From assembly GCF_900113035.1 (NCBI RefSeq), contig NZ_FONX01000019.1, positions 1-64,000 on the forward strand: a stretch of DNA of 64,000 bases. The letters are read 5' to 3'. Each line of letters starts with the position of its first letter. Within the stretch, counting starts at the first letter, position 1. The position numbers were made by a program, and so were the translations under genes. Shown piece by piece: positions 1 through 8,940 of this stretch. The notes beneath the pieces were generated by a model. It ran no database searches, was not told the origin of the DNA, and saw nothing but the letters and a program-made list of their open reading frames with translations. Source of the stretch: Paracidovorax wautersii. Lineage in GTDB: Bacteria > Pseudomonadota > Gammaproteobacteria > Burkholderiales > Burkholderiaceae_C.

Positions 1-697
1 CTTCCTGGGCGATGCGGGCGGCTTCGGCGGGCTCGCCGCCGAGCTGGCCCTTGATGCGCCGCGTGATGGCCCAGGCCAGCAGGCCGCCGATCAGGGCGGC
101 AGCGACGGCCAGCAGGGCCATCTGCGTGGCCGCACTCTTGGCCTGCGACTGCGCCTCGCGGCTGGTTTCGACCATCTCGCGCTTGTGATAGTCGAGGAAC
201 TTGTCCATCGCGTCGAAATAGACGTTCTGCAGGTTCCGGACTTCCTTGAAGACCATCGCCTGCGCGGCGCTGGAGTCGCCGCCCTGGGCCAAGGCCGTGG
301 TGCGAAGCACCGCAGCGTTGTAGGTGCCGCGCGACTGGACCACGTCATGCAGCAATCGGCGCCCCTCTTCCGATTCCGTGCTCGTCTCCAGCGACTTGAA
401 GAGCTCGCTGTTCTTCTCGGTCGCCTGCTGGATGCGCTTTTGCTCGGCAGCCATCGCCTCCGTGTCCTGCAGGATCACGATGTTGCGCACGACGCGAGCG
501 ACCAGATTCACGTTGTCCTTGATCTCCTGGGCCCGCATGACGTCGGTCATGCGCACCGTGGCCAGGGAATCGATGCTGTTGCTGAGCATGTTCAGCCGCA
601 GGTTGCCCACCAGTGCAATCAAGATGCCCAGGAGGATCACAGTGGTGAAGCCCGCGCCCAGCATGGCGCCGACTTTCATGTGACGGAATACGTTCAT
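1..697 (-). CDS. Methyl-accepting chemotaxis protein, N-terminal part (runs off the window)
   Basis: Open reading frame that begins with ATG at 697 (reading MNVFRHMKVG) and continues past base 1, so only about 232 residues are present. A hydrophobic segment at residues 11-32 is followed by a roughly 150-residue helical periplasmic region, a second membrane segment (about 193-213) and a basic stretch, ITRRIKGQLGGEPAEAARIA, which is the usual start of a HAMP/linker region. This is the 4HB_MCP type of sensor layout; the signalling domain lies outside. It would sense a ligand in the periplasm and feed CheA. The ligand cannot be predicted from the sequence. Confidence 0.85.
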   Translation of the reverse strand, partial: MNVFRHMKVGAMLGAGFTTVILLGILIALVGNLRLNMLSNSIDSLATVRMTDVMRAQEIKDNVNLVARVVRNIVILQDTEAMAAEQKRIQQATEKNSELFKSLETSTESEEGRRLLHDVVQSRGTYNAAVLRTTALAQGGDSSAAQAMVFKEVRNLQNVYFDAMDKFLDYHKREMVETSREAQSQAKSAATQMALLAVAAALIGGLLAWAITRRIKGQLGGEPAEAARIAQE

Positions 698-996
698 ACG
701 GCAACGCCCCTTCTTCATTGAAAAAATCAATCAGCATTCATTCTTACATCAAATAACCCTTTCGCTTGATAAACACAAGCGCACCTGAGGGGATAGCCAT
801 CTCGTTATTTTTGGGCTCTGGAAATCGCTGACGCTCCCCCGAAGTTCGCGGTGGAAAGTCATAGCGATGAGTGGATGCTTCGGGCGCGCGCGGGCCGAAG
901 CAGCGGCGCTTCTGCCGGGGTGGGGACGCGCAACGCATCGCTCCCCATGACGGCCGCGCCGAGGGGACTACCGGATGCGGCGGCAGCGGAAAAGGC
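698..996. other. Intergenic region upstream of the chemoreceptor gene
   Basis: About 300 bases between the start of the chemoreceptor gene and the end of the Bug-receptor gene. I see no convincing gene or hairpin. The part next to 697 is AT-rich for this genome (around 720-800) and probably holds the chemoreceptor promoter, but I could not identify a clear sigma-28 or sigma-70 motif. Confidence 0.4.
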
Positions 997-2010
997 TCAG
1001 TCCGCCTTGATGCCTGAACTCTGGGCAACGGCGCGCATGCGCGGCAGTTCGTCGGCGATGCGCGCAGCCACGGCCTGCGCGGGCGCAGGGGCCGGCTCCA
1101 GCCCGCTGGAGAGCAGCTGGGCGCGGATGTCGGCGTCCGCCATGGCGTCGGCCAGCGCCTTTTCCAGCTTCGCCTTCACTTCCGCCGGCACGCCGCGCGG
1201 CGCCACCACGGCCAGCCAGGAATCCGCCGCGAAGCCGGGAAAGCCGCTTTCCGCCACGGTGGGCACGCCGGGCAGCTGAGGCGCGCGCGTGGCGCCGGTC
1301 ACCGCGATGGCCTTGATCTTGCCGCTCTTGAGCTGGGGCAGCGCCGCGGCCACGGTATCCACCGTGAAGGGGATCTGGCCGCCGATCAGGTCGCTCATCG
1401 CGGGCGCGCTGCCACGGTAGGGCACATGCGGCAGCTGGATGCCCATGGCCGACCACATCAGCTCGCCCGCGAAATGCCCGGTGGTGCCGCTGCCGAAGGA
1501 GCCATAGACGTACTTGCCGGGCGCGGCCTTCACGGCCGCGATCAGCTGGGCCACGGTGTTCACGGGCACGTCGCGATGGGCCAGCAGCACCAGCGGCACC
1601 CGCGCAACCATGCCGATGGGCTCGAAGCTCCGGACGGGGTCGTAGGGCAGCTTGGCATGGAGCGCCGGGTTGATGGTGAACGTGGAACCCGAGCTGATGA
1701 GCAGCGTGTAGCCGTCGGCCGGCGCATTCGCGACGTACGACGCGCCGACGATGGTGCCGGCGCCGCCCTTGTTGTCGATCACCACCGCCTGCCCCAGCCG
1801 CTCGCCCAGCGGCTTGGCGATCAGCCGGGCGGTGATGTCCACGGCGCCGCCCGGCGGGAAGGGCACGACGAGCTGCACCGGCTTGGCCGGATAGCCCTGC
1901 GCGTGCGCCGCCGTGCCCGCCAGGCCTGCGGCGATGGCCATGGCGGCCATCGACAGGAAGGCGCAGGCTCGCCGGCGCGATGGGAGAAGCAGACAGGTCG
2001 TTGTCGTCAT
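997..2010 (-). CDS. Bug-family (TctC) tripartite tricarboxylate transporter substrate-binding protein
   Basis: 337-residue periplasmic receptor. An N-terminal signal peptide ends near AHAQG, followed by the family's typical opening YPAKPVQLVVPFPPGGAVD and the later VPYRGSAPAMSDLIGGQI and GVPTVAESG blocks, in the usual order and at the usual family length (about 320-340). Such proteins bind carboxylates or amides for TTT transporters, but most, like this one, have no membrane components nearby. It lies 102 bases downstream of acdS on the same strand, so it may be co-transcribed and bind a substrate or product connected with ACC or 2-oxobutyrate; that link is inference. Confidence 0.9.
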   Translation of the reverse strand: MTTTTCLLLPSRRRACAFLSMAAMAIAAGLAGTAAHAQGYPAKPVQLVVPFPPGGAVDITARLIAKPLGERLGQAVVIDNKGGAGTIVGASYVANAPADGYTLLISSGSTFTINPALHAKLPYDPVRSFEPIGMVARVPLVLLAHRDVPVNTVAQLIAAVKAAPGKYVYGSFGSGTTGHFAGELMWSAMGIQLPHVPYRGSAPAMSDLIGGQIPFTVDTVAAALPQLKSGKIKAIAVTGATRAPQLPGVPTVAESGFPGFAADSWLAVVAPRGVPAEVKAKLEKALADAMADADIRAQLLSSGLEPAPAPAQAVAARIADELPRMRAVAQSSGIKAD

Positions 2011-2112
2011 CGCGAAGCTCCTTGGAGGAACAGAGAAAACCGGCGGGCCCGTCGGACCCCAGCGCGCAAGCGGGCCACGCGCGGAGACGAGGCCCCGCGC
2101 GCCTGGCCCGGG

Positions 2113-3129
2113 TCAGCCGTTGCGGAAGAGGAAGCTGTAGGCGTTCAGGGCGGGCACGCCACCCAGGTGGGCGTAGAGCACCTTGGAGCCGGCCGGGAAT
2201 TCACCCAGGCGCACTTTCTCGATCATGCCGTGCATGGACTTGCCTTCATAGACCGGGTCGGTCAGCATGCCTTCCATGCGGGCGCACAGGCGGATGGCCT
2301 CCAGCGTGCCCTCGTTGGGCAGGCCGTATTCGGGGCCGCCGAAGCGTTCGTCCAGCACGACGTCGGCGTCGGTGATGTCGCGGCCCAGTTCCACCAGCTT
2401 GGCCGTGTTCTGCGCGATGCGCAGGATCTGGGCGCGGGTCTGGGCAGGCTTGGCCGAGGCGTCGATGCCGATCACGCGGTCAGCGCGGCCATCGGCCGCG
2501 AAGCCCACGGTCATGCCGGCGTGGGTGCTGCCGGTGACCGAGCAGACCACGATGTAGTCGAACTTGAAGCCGAGTTCCTCTTCCTGCTGGCGCACTTCCT
2601 CGGCGAAGCCGACGAAGCCCAGGCCGCCGTAGGGATGCTCGGAGCAGCCCGCCGGGATGGGGAAGGGCTTGCCGCCGGCCTTCTTCACGTCTTCCATGGC
2701 CTGCTCCCAGCTGGGGCGGATGCCGATGTCGAAGCCCGCGGAGTCCAGCCGCACGTCGGCGCCCATGATGCGGCTCATCTCGATGTTGCCCACGCGGTCG
2801 TACACCGCGTCGGAATAGTTCACCCAGTTCTCCTGCACCAGCACGCACTTCATGCCCAGGTGCGCGGCCACGGCCGCCACCTGGCGCGTCTGGTTGGACT
2901 GGATGCCGCCGATGGACACCAGCGTGTCGTAGCCGCCCGCGATCGCCTCGGGGATCAGGTATTCCATCTTGCGGGTCTTGTTGCCGCCGAAGGCCAGGCC
3001 CGAGTTGCAGTCCTCGCGCTTGGCATACAGCTCCACCTTCCCGCCCAGATGGGCCGACAGACGCTTGAGCGGCTGGATGGGCGTGGGCCCGAAGGTCAGG
3101 GGATAGCGTTCGAATTTCTGCAGGTTCAT
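2113..3129 (-). CDS. acdS: 1-aminocyclopropane-1-carboxylate (ACC) deaminase
   Basis: PLP enzyme that opens the cyclopropane ring of ACC to give ammonia and 2-oxobutyrate, lowering plant ethylene. The protein is 338 residues, the standard family length. All residues used to separate true ACC deaminase from D-cysteine desulfhydrase are present: Lys51 (PLP lysine, GGNKTRK), Ser78 (IQSNQ), Tyr294-Glu295 (DPVYEGK) and Leu322 (YAHLGG). The start at 3129 gives [20 protein letters not shown], typical for AcdS, with GGAAGG upstream. The longer open frame back to 4047 crosses the regulator gene and is not real. A divergent Lrp-type regulator precedes it, the classic acdR-acdS arrangement of plant-associated proteobacteria. 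Confidence 0.97.
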   Translation of the reverse strand: MNLQKFERYPLTFGPTPIQPLKRLSAHLGGKVELYAKREDCNSGLAFGGNKTRKMEYLIPEAIAGGYDTLVSIGGIQSNQTRQVAAVAAHLGMKCVLVQENWVNYSDAVYDRVGNIEMSRIMGADVRLDSAGFDIGIRPSWEQAMEDVKKAGGKPFPIPAGCSEHPYGGLGFVGFAEEVRQQEEELGFKFDYIVVCSVTGSTHAGMTVGFAADGRADRVIGIDASAKPAQTRAQILRIAQNTAKLVELGRDITDADVVLDERFGGPEYGLPNEGTLEAIRLCARMEGMLTDPVYEGKSMHGMIEKVRLGEFPAGSKVLYAHLGGVPALNAYSFLFRNG

Positions 3130-3312
3130 GGGAGGCCTTCCGGCGTTGCGAAGCGGTGGATGAGGAGGTGGACGGATTGCGCCTGGCGCGCCCATCCGTG
3201 GGGCAAATAGTATGAAAATGCCTGCGCAACAGGGCTGCGAATCAACGGCCATCCACCTCATCGAAATCCACCGATTTCCAATACCACGCACTGCAATTTC
3301 TTCAAGGACACC
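3130..3312. promoter_or_regulatory. Divergent acdS/acdR promoter region
   Basis: 183-base gap between the divergent start codons of acdS (minus) and acdR (plus). In other bacteria AcdR (Lrp family) binds an Lrp-type box in this gap to activate acdS. The gap is AT-richer than the flanks, but I could not pick out a confident Lrp box or -35/-10 pair by eye. Confidence 0.6.
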
Positions 3313-3831
3313 ATGTGCGCAACAAAAGTAAACCGCCCGAATGACGCCGGCACCGCCGATCGCACGACCGATCTGGACCGCACGGACAAGGCCATCCTGC
3401 GTGCGCTGCAGCGCGATGCCTCGATCTCCAACGTGGCGCTCGCGGCCAAGGTACATCTGAGCGCGCCGGCCTGCCTGCGGCGGGTGGAGCGGCTCAAGCG
3501 CCTGGGCTTGATCGACGGCATCGTGGCACTGCTCAACCCGCGCGCGGTGGGCGCGGGCATGCTGGTGCTGATCGGCGTGGTGCTGGACCGCTCCACGCCC
3601 GACTCCTTCGCCGCCTTCGAGAAAGCCGCCGCGAAGATCTCGGGCTGCATGGAATGCCACGTCGTCACGGGCGAGTTCGACTACTTCATGCTGGTGCGCA
3701 CGCAGGACAGCGAGAGCTTCAACCGCCTGCATGCCGAGCAGCTGCTCTATCTGCCGGGCGTGCGGCAGATCCGGTCGTTCATGACGATCCGCAACGTGCT
3801 GTCCACCACGGAGCTGCCGCTGGCCCTGTGA
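3313..3831 (+). CDS. acdR: Lrp/AsnC-family regulator of ACC deaminase
   Basis: 172 residues. After a variable 20-residue N-terminus comes the Lrp winged-helix opening [20 protein letters not shown] and the recognition region [20 protein letters not shown], then an AsnC effector domain with the G-E-F-D-Y-F block ([16 protein letters not shown]). The ATG at 3313 is preceded by AAGGAC. Its position back-to-back with acdS is the usual place of AcdR, known in other proteobacteria as the leucine/ACC-responsive activator of acdS. The cysteine-containing start (MCATKV) is unremarkable. Confidence 0.9.
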   Translation: MCATKVNRPNDAGTADRTTDLDRTDKAILRALQRDASISNVALAAKVHLSAPACLRRVERLKRLGLIDGIVALLNPRAVGAGMLVLIGVVLDRSTPDSFAAFEKAAAKISGCMECHVVTGEFDYFMLVRTQDSESFNRLHAEQLLYLPGVRQIRSFMTIRNVLSTTELPLAL

Positions 3832-3878
3832 CCTTCGAATGAACGGGCGGCGGCGCAGGCGCGCGAGGCGCCCGCGCG

Positions 3879-5852
3879 TCAGCCCCGCTGCAGCAGCAGT
3901 TCCACGCGGCTGCGCAGGGTCTCCGGCGTGAGCGTGGCGGCGTCCACCGGCGCGCCCACGTTCAGCCCCACGCGGTTGAACATGCCGCGGCGGAAGGGCC
4001 GCACCATGGCATTGCCCTGCTCCACCCGGCTGAAGAACGAGCCCCACAGATGGGTGAGCGCCATGGGGATCACGGGCGGCTCCAGCCCGTCGGCGCGGGC
4101 CCGCTCGGCGATCTTCATGATGCCGCCCTTGAAGGGCTGCAGCGTGCCGTCGCGCGTGATGCCGCCTTCGGGGAAGATGCCCAGCAGGTCGCCCGCGCGC
4201 AGCACCTGGGCCGCGCGCTCGAAGGCGGCTTCATAGACGGCGGGGTCGTCCTTCTGCGGTGCGACCGGGATGGCGCGTGCCAGCCGGAAGACGGCGCCCA
4301 GCACGGGCACGCGGAAGATGCGGTGGTCCATCATGAACACGATGGGCCGGGGGCTGGCGGCCATCAGCAGCACCGCGTCGATGAAGCTCACGTGGTTGCA
4401 GGCCAGCACGGCCGCGCCCTGCACGGGGATGTGCTCGTCGCCCGCCACGCGGAAGCGGTAGATGCAGCGCGAGAGCACCCAGGCCAGGCAGCGCAGCAGG
4501 TATTCCGGCACGATCAGGAAGATGTAGAGCGCCACCACGGCGTTGGCGATGCCGGTGAAGAGAAAGACCTGCGGCACCGTGAAGCCCGCGCCCAGCAGCG
4601 CGCCCGCGATGAGCGCACTGGCGATCATGAAGAGCGCGTTGAGGATGTTGTTGGCCGCGATGATGCGCGCGCGGTGCGTGGGCTGGCTGCGCAGCTGGAT
4701 CAGCGCGTACATGGGCACGCTGTAGAGCCCCGCGAACAGCGACAGCAGCGCCAGATCGGCCATCACGCGCCAGTGCGCGGGCTGCGCGAGGAAGGCCGCC
4801 AGCCCCATCACCGGCGAGGGCGGCAGGCCGCGCGAGGCGAAATACAGGTCGATGGCGAACACGCTCATGCCGATGGCGCCCAGCGGCACCAGGCCGATCT
4901 CCACCTGCCGGCGCGAGAGCACCTCGCACAGCAGCGCACCCGCGCCGATGCCGATCGAGAACACCACCAGCAGCAGCGAGGCCACGCGCTCGTCGCCGTG
5001 CAGCACCTCCTTGGCGAAGCTGGGGAACTGCGAGAGGAACACCGCGCCGAAGAACCACATCCAGCTGATGCCCAGCAGCGAGCGGAACACCACCGGGTTG
5101 CCGTGCGCCAGCCGCAGGTTGCGCCAGGTTTCGCTGAACGGGTTCCAGTTGACGGACAGCCCCGGATCGGTGGCCGGCGCGGGCGGAATGCGCTGCGCCG
5201 CCAGCCGGCCGGCCAGGGCCAGCGCCAGGCAGGCCAGCGCCACGGCGCCGTGGCCGATCTCCGGGATCGCCACCAGCAGCCCGCCGGCCACGTTGCCCAG
5301 CAGGATGGCGACGAAGGTGCCCATCTCCACCATGCCGTTGCCGCCCGTGAGCTCCCGCTCGTGCAGCACCTGCGGCAGATAGGCGAACTTGACCGGCCCG
5401 AACAAAGTCGAATGCACGCCCATGAGGAACACGCAGCCCAGCAGCAGCGCGGGCAGCGCCAGCACGAAGCCGGCCGCGGCCGCCAGCATGATGGCGATCT
5501 CCAGGTTCTTCACGAAGCGGATCAGGCGCGTCTTCTCCAGCTTGTCGGTCAGCTGCCCGGCCGTGGCCGAGAACAGCAGGAACGGCAGGATGAACAGCGC
5601 ACCGATGACCAGCCCCGCGAGGCTGGGCGGCATCCACGCCACGCCGAGCTGGTAGGTCACCATCACCGTGAAGGCGAACTTGAACAGGTTGTCGTTCGCC
5701 GCGCCCGCGAACTGCGTCCAGAAGAAGGGCGCGAAACGGCGCTGGCGCAGCAGGGCGAACTGGTTGGGGTGGGCACCGCCACCCTCCCCGGCGGGGACGG
5801 CGGCGGAAACGGTATCGGCGGTGGCCGCCCTGGGGGCCTGCTCCTGGCTCAT
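3879..5852 (-). CDS. MFS lysophospholipid transporter fused to 1-acyl-glycerol-phosphate acyltransferase (LplT-PlsC type)
   Basis: 657 residues. Residues of about 30-430 form an MFS carrier with the LplT-like opening [20 protein letters not shown]; about 450-657 form a PlsC-type acyltransferase with the catalytic H-x4-D motif (CNHVSFID) and [10 protein letters not shown]. In enterobacteria LplT flips lysophospholipids inward and a separate Aas reacylates them; here transporter and acyltransferase are one chain, which suggests membrane phospholipid repair at the inner membrane. I chose ATG 5852 because it has AGGAG just upstream; the frame stays open to 6107 but the extra sequence is low-complexity Arg/Pro/Gly. 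No Aas ligase domain is present. Confidence 0.88.
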   Translation of the reverse strand: MSQEQAPRAATADTVSAAVPAGEGGGAHPNQFALLRQRRFAPFFWTQFAGAANDNLFKFAFTVMVTYQLGVAWMPPSLAGLVIGALFILPFLLFSATAGQLTDKLEKTRLIRFVKNLEIAIMLAAAAGFVLALPALLLGCVFLMGVHSTLFGPVKFAYLPQVLHERELTGGNGMVEMGTFVAILLGNVAGGLLVAIPEIGHGAVALACLALALAGRLAAQRIPPAPATDPGLSVNWNPFSETWRNLRLAHGNPVVFRSLLGISWMWFFGAVFLSQFPSFAKEVLHGDERVASLLLVVFSIGIGAGALLCEVLSRRQVEIGLVPLGAIGMSVFAIDLYFASRGLPPSPVMGLAAFLAQPAHWRVMADLALLSLFAGLYSVPMYALIQLRSQPTHRARIIAANNILNALFMIASALIAGALLGAGFTVPQVFLFTGIANAVVALYIFLIVPEYLLRCLAWVLSRCIYRFRVAGDEHIPVQGAAVLACNHVSFIDAVLLMAASPRPIVFMMDHRIFRVPVLGAVFRLARAIPVAPQKDDPAVYEAAFERAAQVLRAGDLLGIFPEGGITRDGTLQPFKGGIMKIAERARADGLEPPVIPMALTHLWGSFFSRVEQGNAMVRPFRRGMFNRVGLNVGAPVDAATLTPETLRSRVELLLQRG

Positions 5853-6150
5853 GCCATGCTCCTGTGGAATGGGTGGGGGCTGGATGTGCGGCGCAGCGGA
5901 ACCGTGCGCCCCCGGGCCATGCCGCCCGTGCCGGCGGCGATTGTGCCCGCGGGGCCGATGGTATCGGGCCAAGACGCCGCCGGCCGCCGGTCGCCGGTCG
6001 CCCCGACGGGGAACGAATGCCGGCCGGCTCCCCCCTCCGCCTTTTCGGAAGCACATGCAGCGCCCGGCAGATCGGCGCGCGGCCGAGCGGGAAAGCGAGG
6101 GCTGCACCGCGCTGCCGGCCAGGCGCAGCGGGGAGTTCGCACGGCACCCA

Positions 6151-6180
6151 AGCTACTGAATTCATAGCTACCCGCGCTTC
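6151..6180. repeat. Copy 1 of an AT-centred interspersed repeat
   Basis: The stretch reads AGCTACTGAATTCATAGCT followed by a CGCGC-type tail. The same near-palindromic core recurs at 12034 and, in a longer form, at 19903, always between genes. From memory this resembles a short interspersed repeat common in comamonad genomes; function unknown. Confidence 0.5.
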
Positions 6181-6331
6181 ATCCACCTGGGCCAACGGCG
6201 CAATCGACCCGCATTTCGCACGGAAACACCCGGTGACAAGGCTTTGCCTGCGCGCCAAGCAGGCCGAAGGTGCGTTGACACAGGCGGGGCAGGATGCAGC
6301 CATCGACCCTGCGTCCTACCGGAGACCTCCC

Positions 6332-6757
6332 ATGCCCCACCGCGTCTTTGCCCGCGCCGCTGCCACGGCCGCCGCCCTGCTGTCGCTCGCCGCCATCGGC
6401 AGCGCCCACGCCGGTCCGCAGCCCACCGTCGTGATCCAGGCCGGCGCCCCGCCGTACGGTGTGCCCGTGGTGGTGGCACCGCCGCACTACCGCGCACCGC
6501 CACCGCCGCGCCACGAGGCGGTGCCGCGTCCGCGCCGGGGCCTGGTGTGGGAAGGCGGCCACTGGGAGTGGCGCGGCCACCGCTATGCCTGGGTGCCGGG
6601 CCGGTGGCTGCAGGCCCGCCACGGCTACGCCTACCGCCAGCCGCACTGGCAGCAACGAGGCGACCGCTGGGTCATGCAGCGCGGCGGCTGGGACCGCGAT
6701 GGCGATGGCGTACCGGACCGGCACGACCGCCGCCCGAACGACCCGCGCCGCTATTGA
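6332..6757 (+). CDS. Secreted YXWXXGXW-repeat protein
   Basis: 141 residues with a clear signal peptide (MPHRVFARAAATAAALLSLA, cleaved near SAHA). The mature part is Pro-rich, then carries tandem Trp/Tyr/Arg motifs: VWEGGHWEWRGHRYAWVPG and RQPHWQQRGDRWVMQRGGW, the pattern of YXWXXGXW-repeat (BcpO-related) periplasmic proteins. The C-terminus DRDGDGVPDRHDRRPNDP is a calcium-binding-like Asp-rich loop. Start 6332 has GGAGA ten bases upstream. Function of this family is unknown; a cell-envelope role is likely. The longer open frame from 5864 is spurious. Confidence 0.85.
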   Translation: MPHRVFARAAATAAALLSLAAIGSAHAGPQPTVVIQAGAPPYGVPVVVAPPHYRAPPPPRHEAVPRPRRGLVWEGGHWEWRGHRYAWVPGRWLQARHGYAYRQPHWQQRGDRWVMQRGGWDRDGDGVPDRHDRRPNDPRRY

Positions 6758-6842
6758 GAGAGGCCGCATCGAGAGGGGCCGCACCGCCGGGCGCAGCCAG
6801 GCCACGGCCCGGCACGGCACGGCGGGCCGGCGGCAGCGGCCG

Positions 6843-7622
6843 TCAGTCGATCCGCAGTTCGGCGCGGCCGATGCCGGGAAAGTCCGCCACCACCCTGTCG
6901 CCCCGCATCGCCATCGGCGTGCCGGTCCATGAGCCGGTGGTGATCCACTGCCCGGCGCGCAAGCCGCCCAGGCTGTGCGCGCCGAAGTTGGCCAGCCACA
7001 CCAGCAGCCGCAGCGGCTCGCCGGCCGGGTTGCCGCCGGCGTCGTGCGCCACCACGGTGCCGCCGTTGACCTCCAGCCGCACGGGCTGGCGCAGCACATC
7101 CACCGCCGCGCCATCAGGACGCCCCGTGCCCACGACCAGCGCGCCGTGGCAGGCCTGGTCGGCCAGCCGGCTCAAAGGGTCCTGCCCGCCCCAGGTGGCA
7201 AAGCGGGTGTCGCAGACCTCGATGGCCGCATGCACGGAGCCCAAGGCGTCCAGCACCTCGCCGGGCGAATAGGGCTCGCCGCGCGGTGGCAGGTCGGCGA
7301 TGCACTGGAAGACCAGCTCCGCCTCCACGCCGATCACCAGGAAATCCTGCGCCCGCAGGCGCGCCACGCCGTCGGCGCCGGCCACGTGCACGCTGTCGCA
7401 GGCCAGCGCAGCGCGCGAGGGTTCGGCCTCGGGCGAGGCGGCGCCGACCTTCCAGCCCGCGATGGCGCCGCGCGCCAGAGCCACCCGATCCTGCACGGCA
7501 TAGGCCTGAGCCGCATCGGCAGGCCGCAGCGCGGCGGGCAGATCGCTGGGGCGCGGTACCACGCCCGTGCGGGCGCGGATGAGGCAGTCGGCGGCGGGGC
7601 GGGGATCGAAGTCGGCGGGCAT
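6843..7622 (-). CDS. 2-keto-4-pentenoate hydratase/decarboxylase-family protein (FAH fold)
   Basis: 259 residues. Family marks include GWKVGAASPEA in the N-terminal third, GVEAELVFQ (metal-binding Glu pair), HAAIEVCDTRF and the C-terminal WITTGSWTGTP block. These are the landmarks of MhpD/DmpH-like enzymes that hydrate 2-hydroxypenta-2,4-dienoate to 4-hydroxy-2-oxovalerate or decarboxylate oxalocrotonate in meta-cleavage pathways. No other meta-cleavage genes are in the window, so the substrate is open. It is divergent to a Bug receptor gene (7854) across a 231-base gap. The longer open frame upstream to 9320 is a shadow. Confidence 0.85.
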   Translation of the reverse strand: MPADFDPRPAADCLIRARTGVVPRPSDLPAALRPADAAQAYAVQDRVALARGAIAGWKVGAASPEAEPSRAALACDSVHVAGADGVARLRAQDFLVIGVEAELVFQCIADLPPRGEPYSPGEVLDALGSVHAAIEVCDTRFATWGGQDPLSRLADQACHGALVVGTGRPDGAAVDVLRQPVRLEVNGGTVVAHDAGGNPAGEPLRLLVWLANFGAHSLGGLRAGQWITTGSWTGTPMAMRGDRVVADFPGIGRAELRID

Positions 7623-7853
7623 GGGCTGCGAGGGTGAGGCGTATGCGGCCGCGCGCAGGTGTCCACGGGCCGGGGGTGGGATCGGACACGCGGCAGGCCC
7701 GAAAGCCTGGATTATGGGAGCCCTGCGATGCTGCGCGGTGGACCGGCACTCGCCCCGGGCACACCATATGCATATAGCGCGCGGCGATGTGCCCTTGCCC
7801 ACAATCGCGCCCTCGCCTTCCCGGCACCACCGCCCCCGCCACAGGAACCCGCC

Positions 7854-8891
7854 ATGCCACATCCCGCATCCGCCGCCACCTTCCGCCGCCGCTCGATTCC
7901 TTCCATCGCCGCGGCCCTGGCCTGCGCCGCGGCGGTCCTCTCGGCCCCTGCGGGTGCCGCTGCCGCCGAAACCGCATCGGACTGGCCGCGCCAGCCCGTC
8001 ACGCTGATCATGGGCTTTCCCGCAGGCTCCGGCGTGGATGTGGTGGCCCGTGCCGTGCAGGAGCCGCTGTCGCACAAGCTCGGCCAGCCGGTGATCATCG
8101 ACTACAAGTCCGGCGCGGCCGGCAACATCGCCAGCGAGTACGTGGCCCGCGCCAAGCCGGACGGCTACACGCTGGCCTTCGGCACGGCCGCCACGCACGG
8201 CAGCAACGCGGCGCTCTACAAGAAGCTGCCTTTCGACGTGGAGGCCGACTTCGTGCCCGTGGGCACGCTGATCGACGTGTCGAACGTGCTCACCATCAAC
8301 CCCGCCGTGATCGACGTGAAGACGCTCAAGGAGTTCGTCGAGGAGGTGAAGGCCCACCCGGGCAAGTACAACTACGCCTCCACCGGCAACGGCGCCGGCA
8401 CGCACATGGCGTTCGCCGAATTCAACGCGCGCCTGGGCCTGGACATGGTGCACGTGCCCTACAAGGGCGGGCCCGAGGCCATCACATCGGTGGTGCGCGG
8501 CGAGACCTGCTGCATCATGAACCAGGTGCAGACCGTGCTGCCGCACTACAAGGCCGGCAAGGTGCGCCTGCTGGGCGTGACCACCGCCAGGCCCGTGGCG
8601 GCGGTGAAGGAGGTGCCCACCATCGCCTCCAGCGGCCTGCCCGGCACCAAGGGCTTCGACAGCGCGATCTGGTTCGGCATCTTCGCGCCCAAGGGCACGG
8701 ATGCGGCCATCGTGAAGAAGCTCAACACGGCGCTCAAGGAGGTGCTGGAGCAGCCCGCTGTGCGCGAGCGCTTCGAATCGCAGGGCAACGCCGTGCGCAT
8801 CGAAACGCCCGAGCAGTTCCGCCAGACCGTGCATGCCGACCGCGCCAAGTGGGCGCAGGTCGTGAAGGACGCAAGAATATCCATCGACTGA
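7854..8891 (+). CDS. Bug-family (TctC) substrate-binding protein
   Basis: 345 residues. Signal peptide (RRSIPSIAAALACAAAVLSA, ending AGAAAAE) then the family core: WPRQPVTLIMGFPAGSGVDV, YVARAKPDGYTLAFG, HVPYKGGPEAITSVVRGE and VPTIASSGLPG. A second Bug receptor in the window, divergent to a hydratase gene and followed by a flavoprotein and a CMD protein on the same strand. The neighbouring enzymes suggest an aromatic or carboxylic acid ligand, but the ligand cannot be named. ATG 7854 gives a proper signal peptide; the upstream extension does not. Confidence 0.88.
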   Translation: MPHPASAATFRRRSIPSIAAALACAAAVLSAPAGAAAAETASDWPRQPVTLIMGFPAGSGVDVVARAVQEPLSHKLGQPVIIDYKSGAAGNIASEYVARAKPDGYTLAFGTAATHGSNAALYKKLPFDVEADFVPVGTLIDVSNVLTINPAVIDVKTLKEFVEEVKAHPGKYNYASTGNGAGTHMAFAEFNARLGLDMVHVPYKGGPEAITSVVRGETCCIMNQVQTVLPHYKAGKVRLLGVTTARPVAAVKEVPTIASSGLPGTKGFDSAIWFGIFAPKGTDAAIVKKLNTALKEVLEQPAVRERFESQGNAVRIETPEQFRQTVHADRAKWAQVVKDARISID

Positions 8892-8940
8892 GATCGCAGC
8901 GCCGACCGCAGCCAGCCCCACCGCACCCAGCCCGCCCTTC

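Noticed and set aside
1426-3210. Long open frame on the plus strand over acdS and the Bug gene
   Set aside because: Composition is His/Gly/Arg/Gln-rich, typical of the antisense of GC-rich genes; the minus-strand frames are clear acdS and Bug.
4050-6167. 705-residue plus-strand frame opposite the LplT/acyltransferase gene
   Set aside because: Glu/Gln/His/Arg-rich antisense shadow with no recognisable domain.
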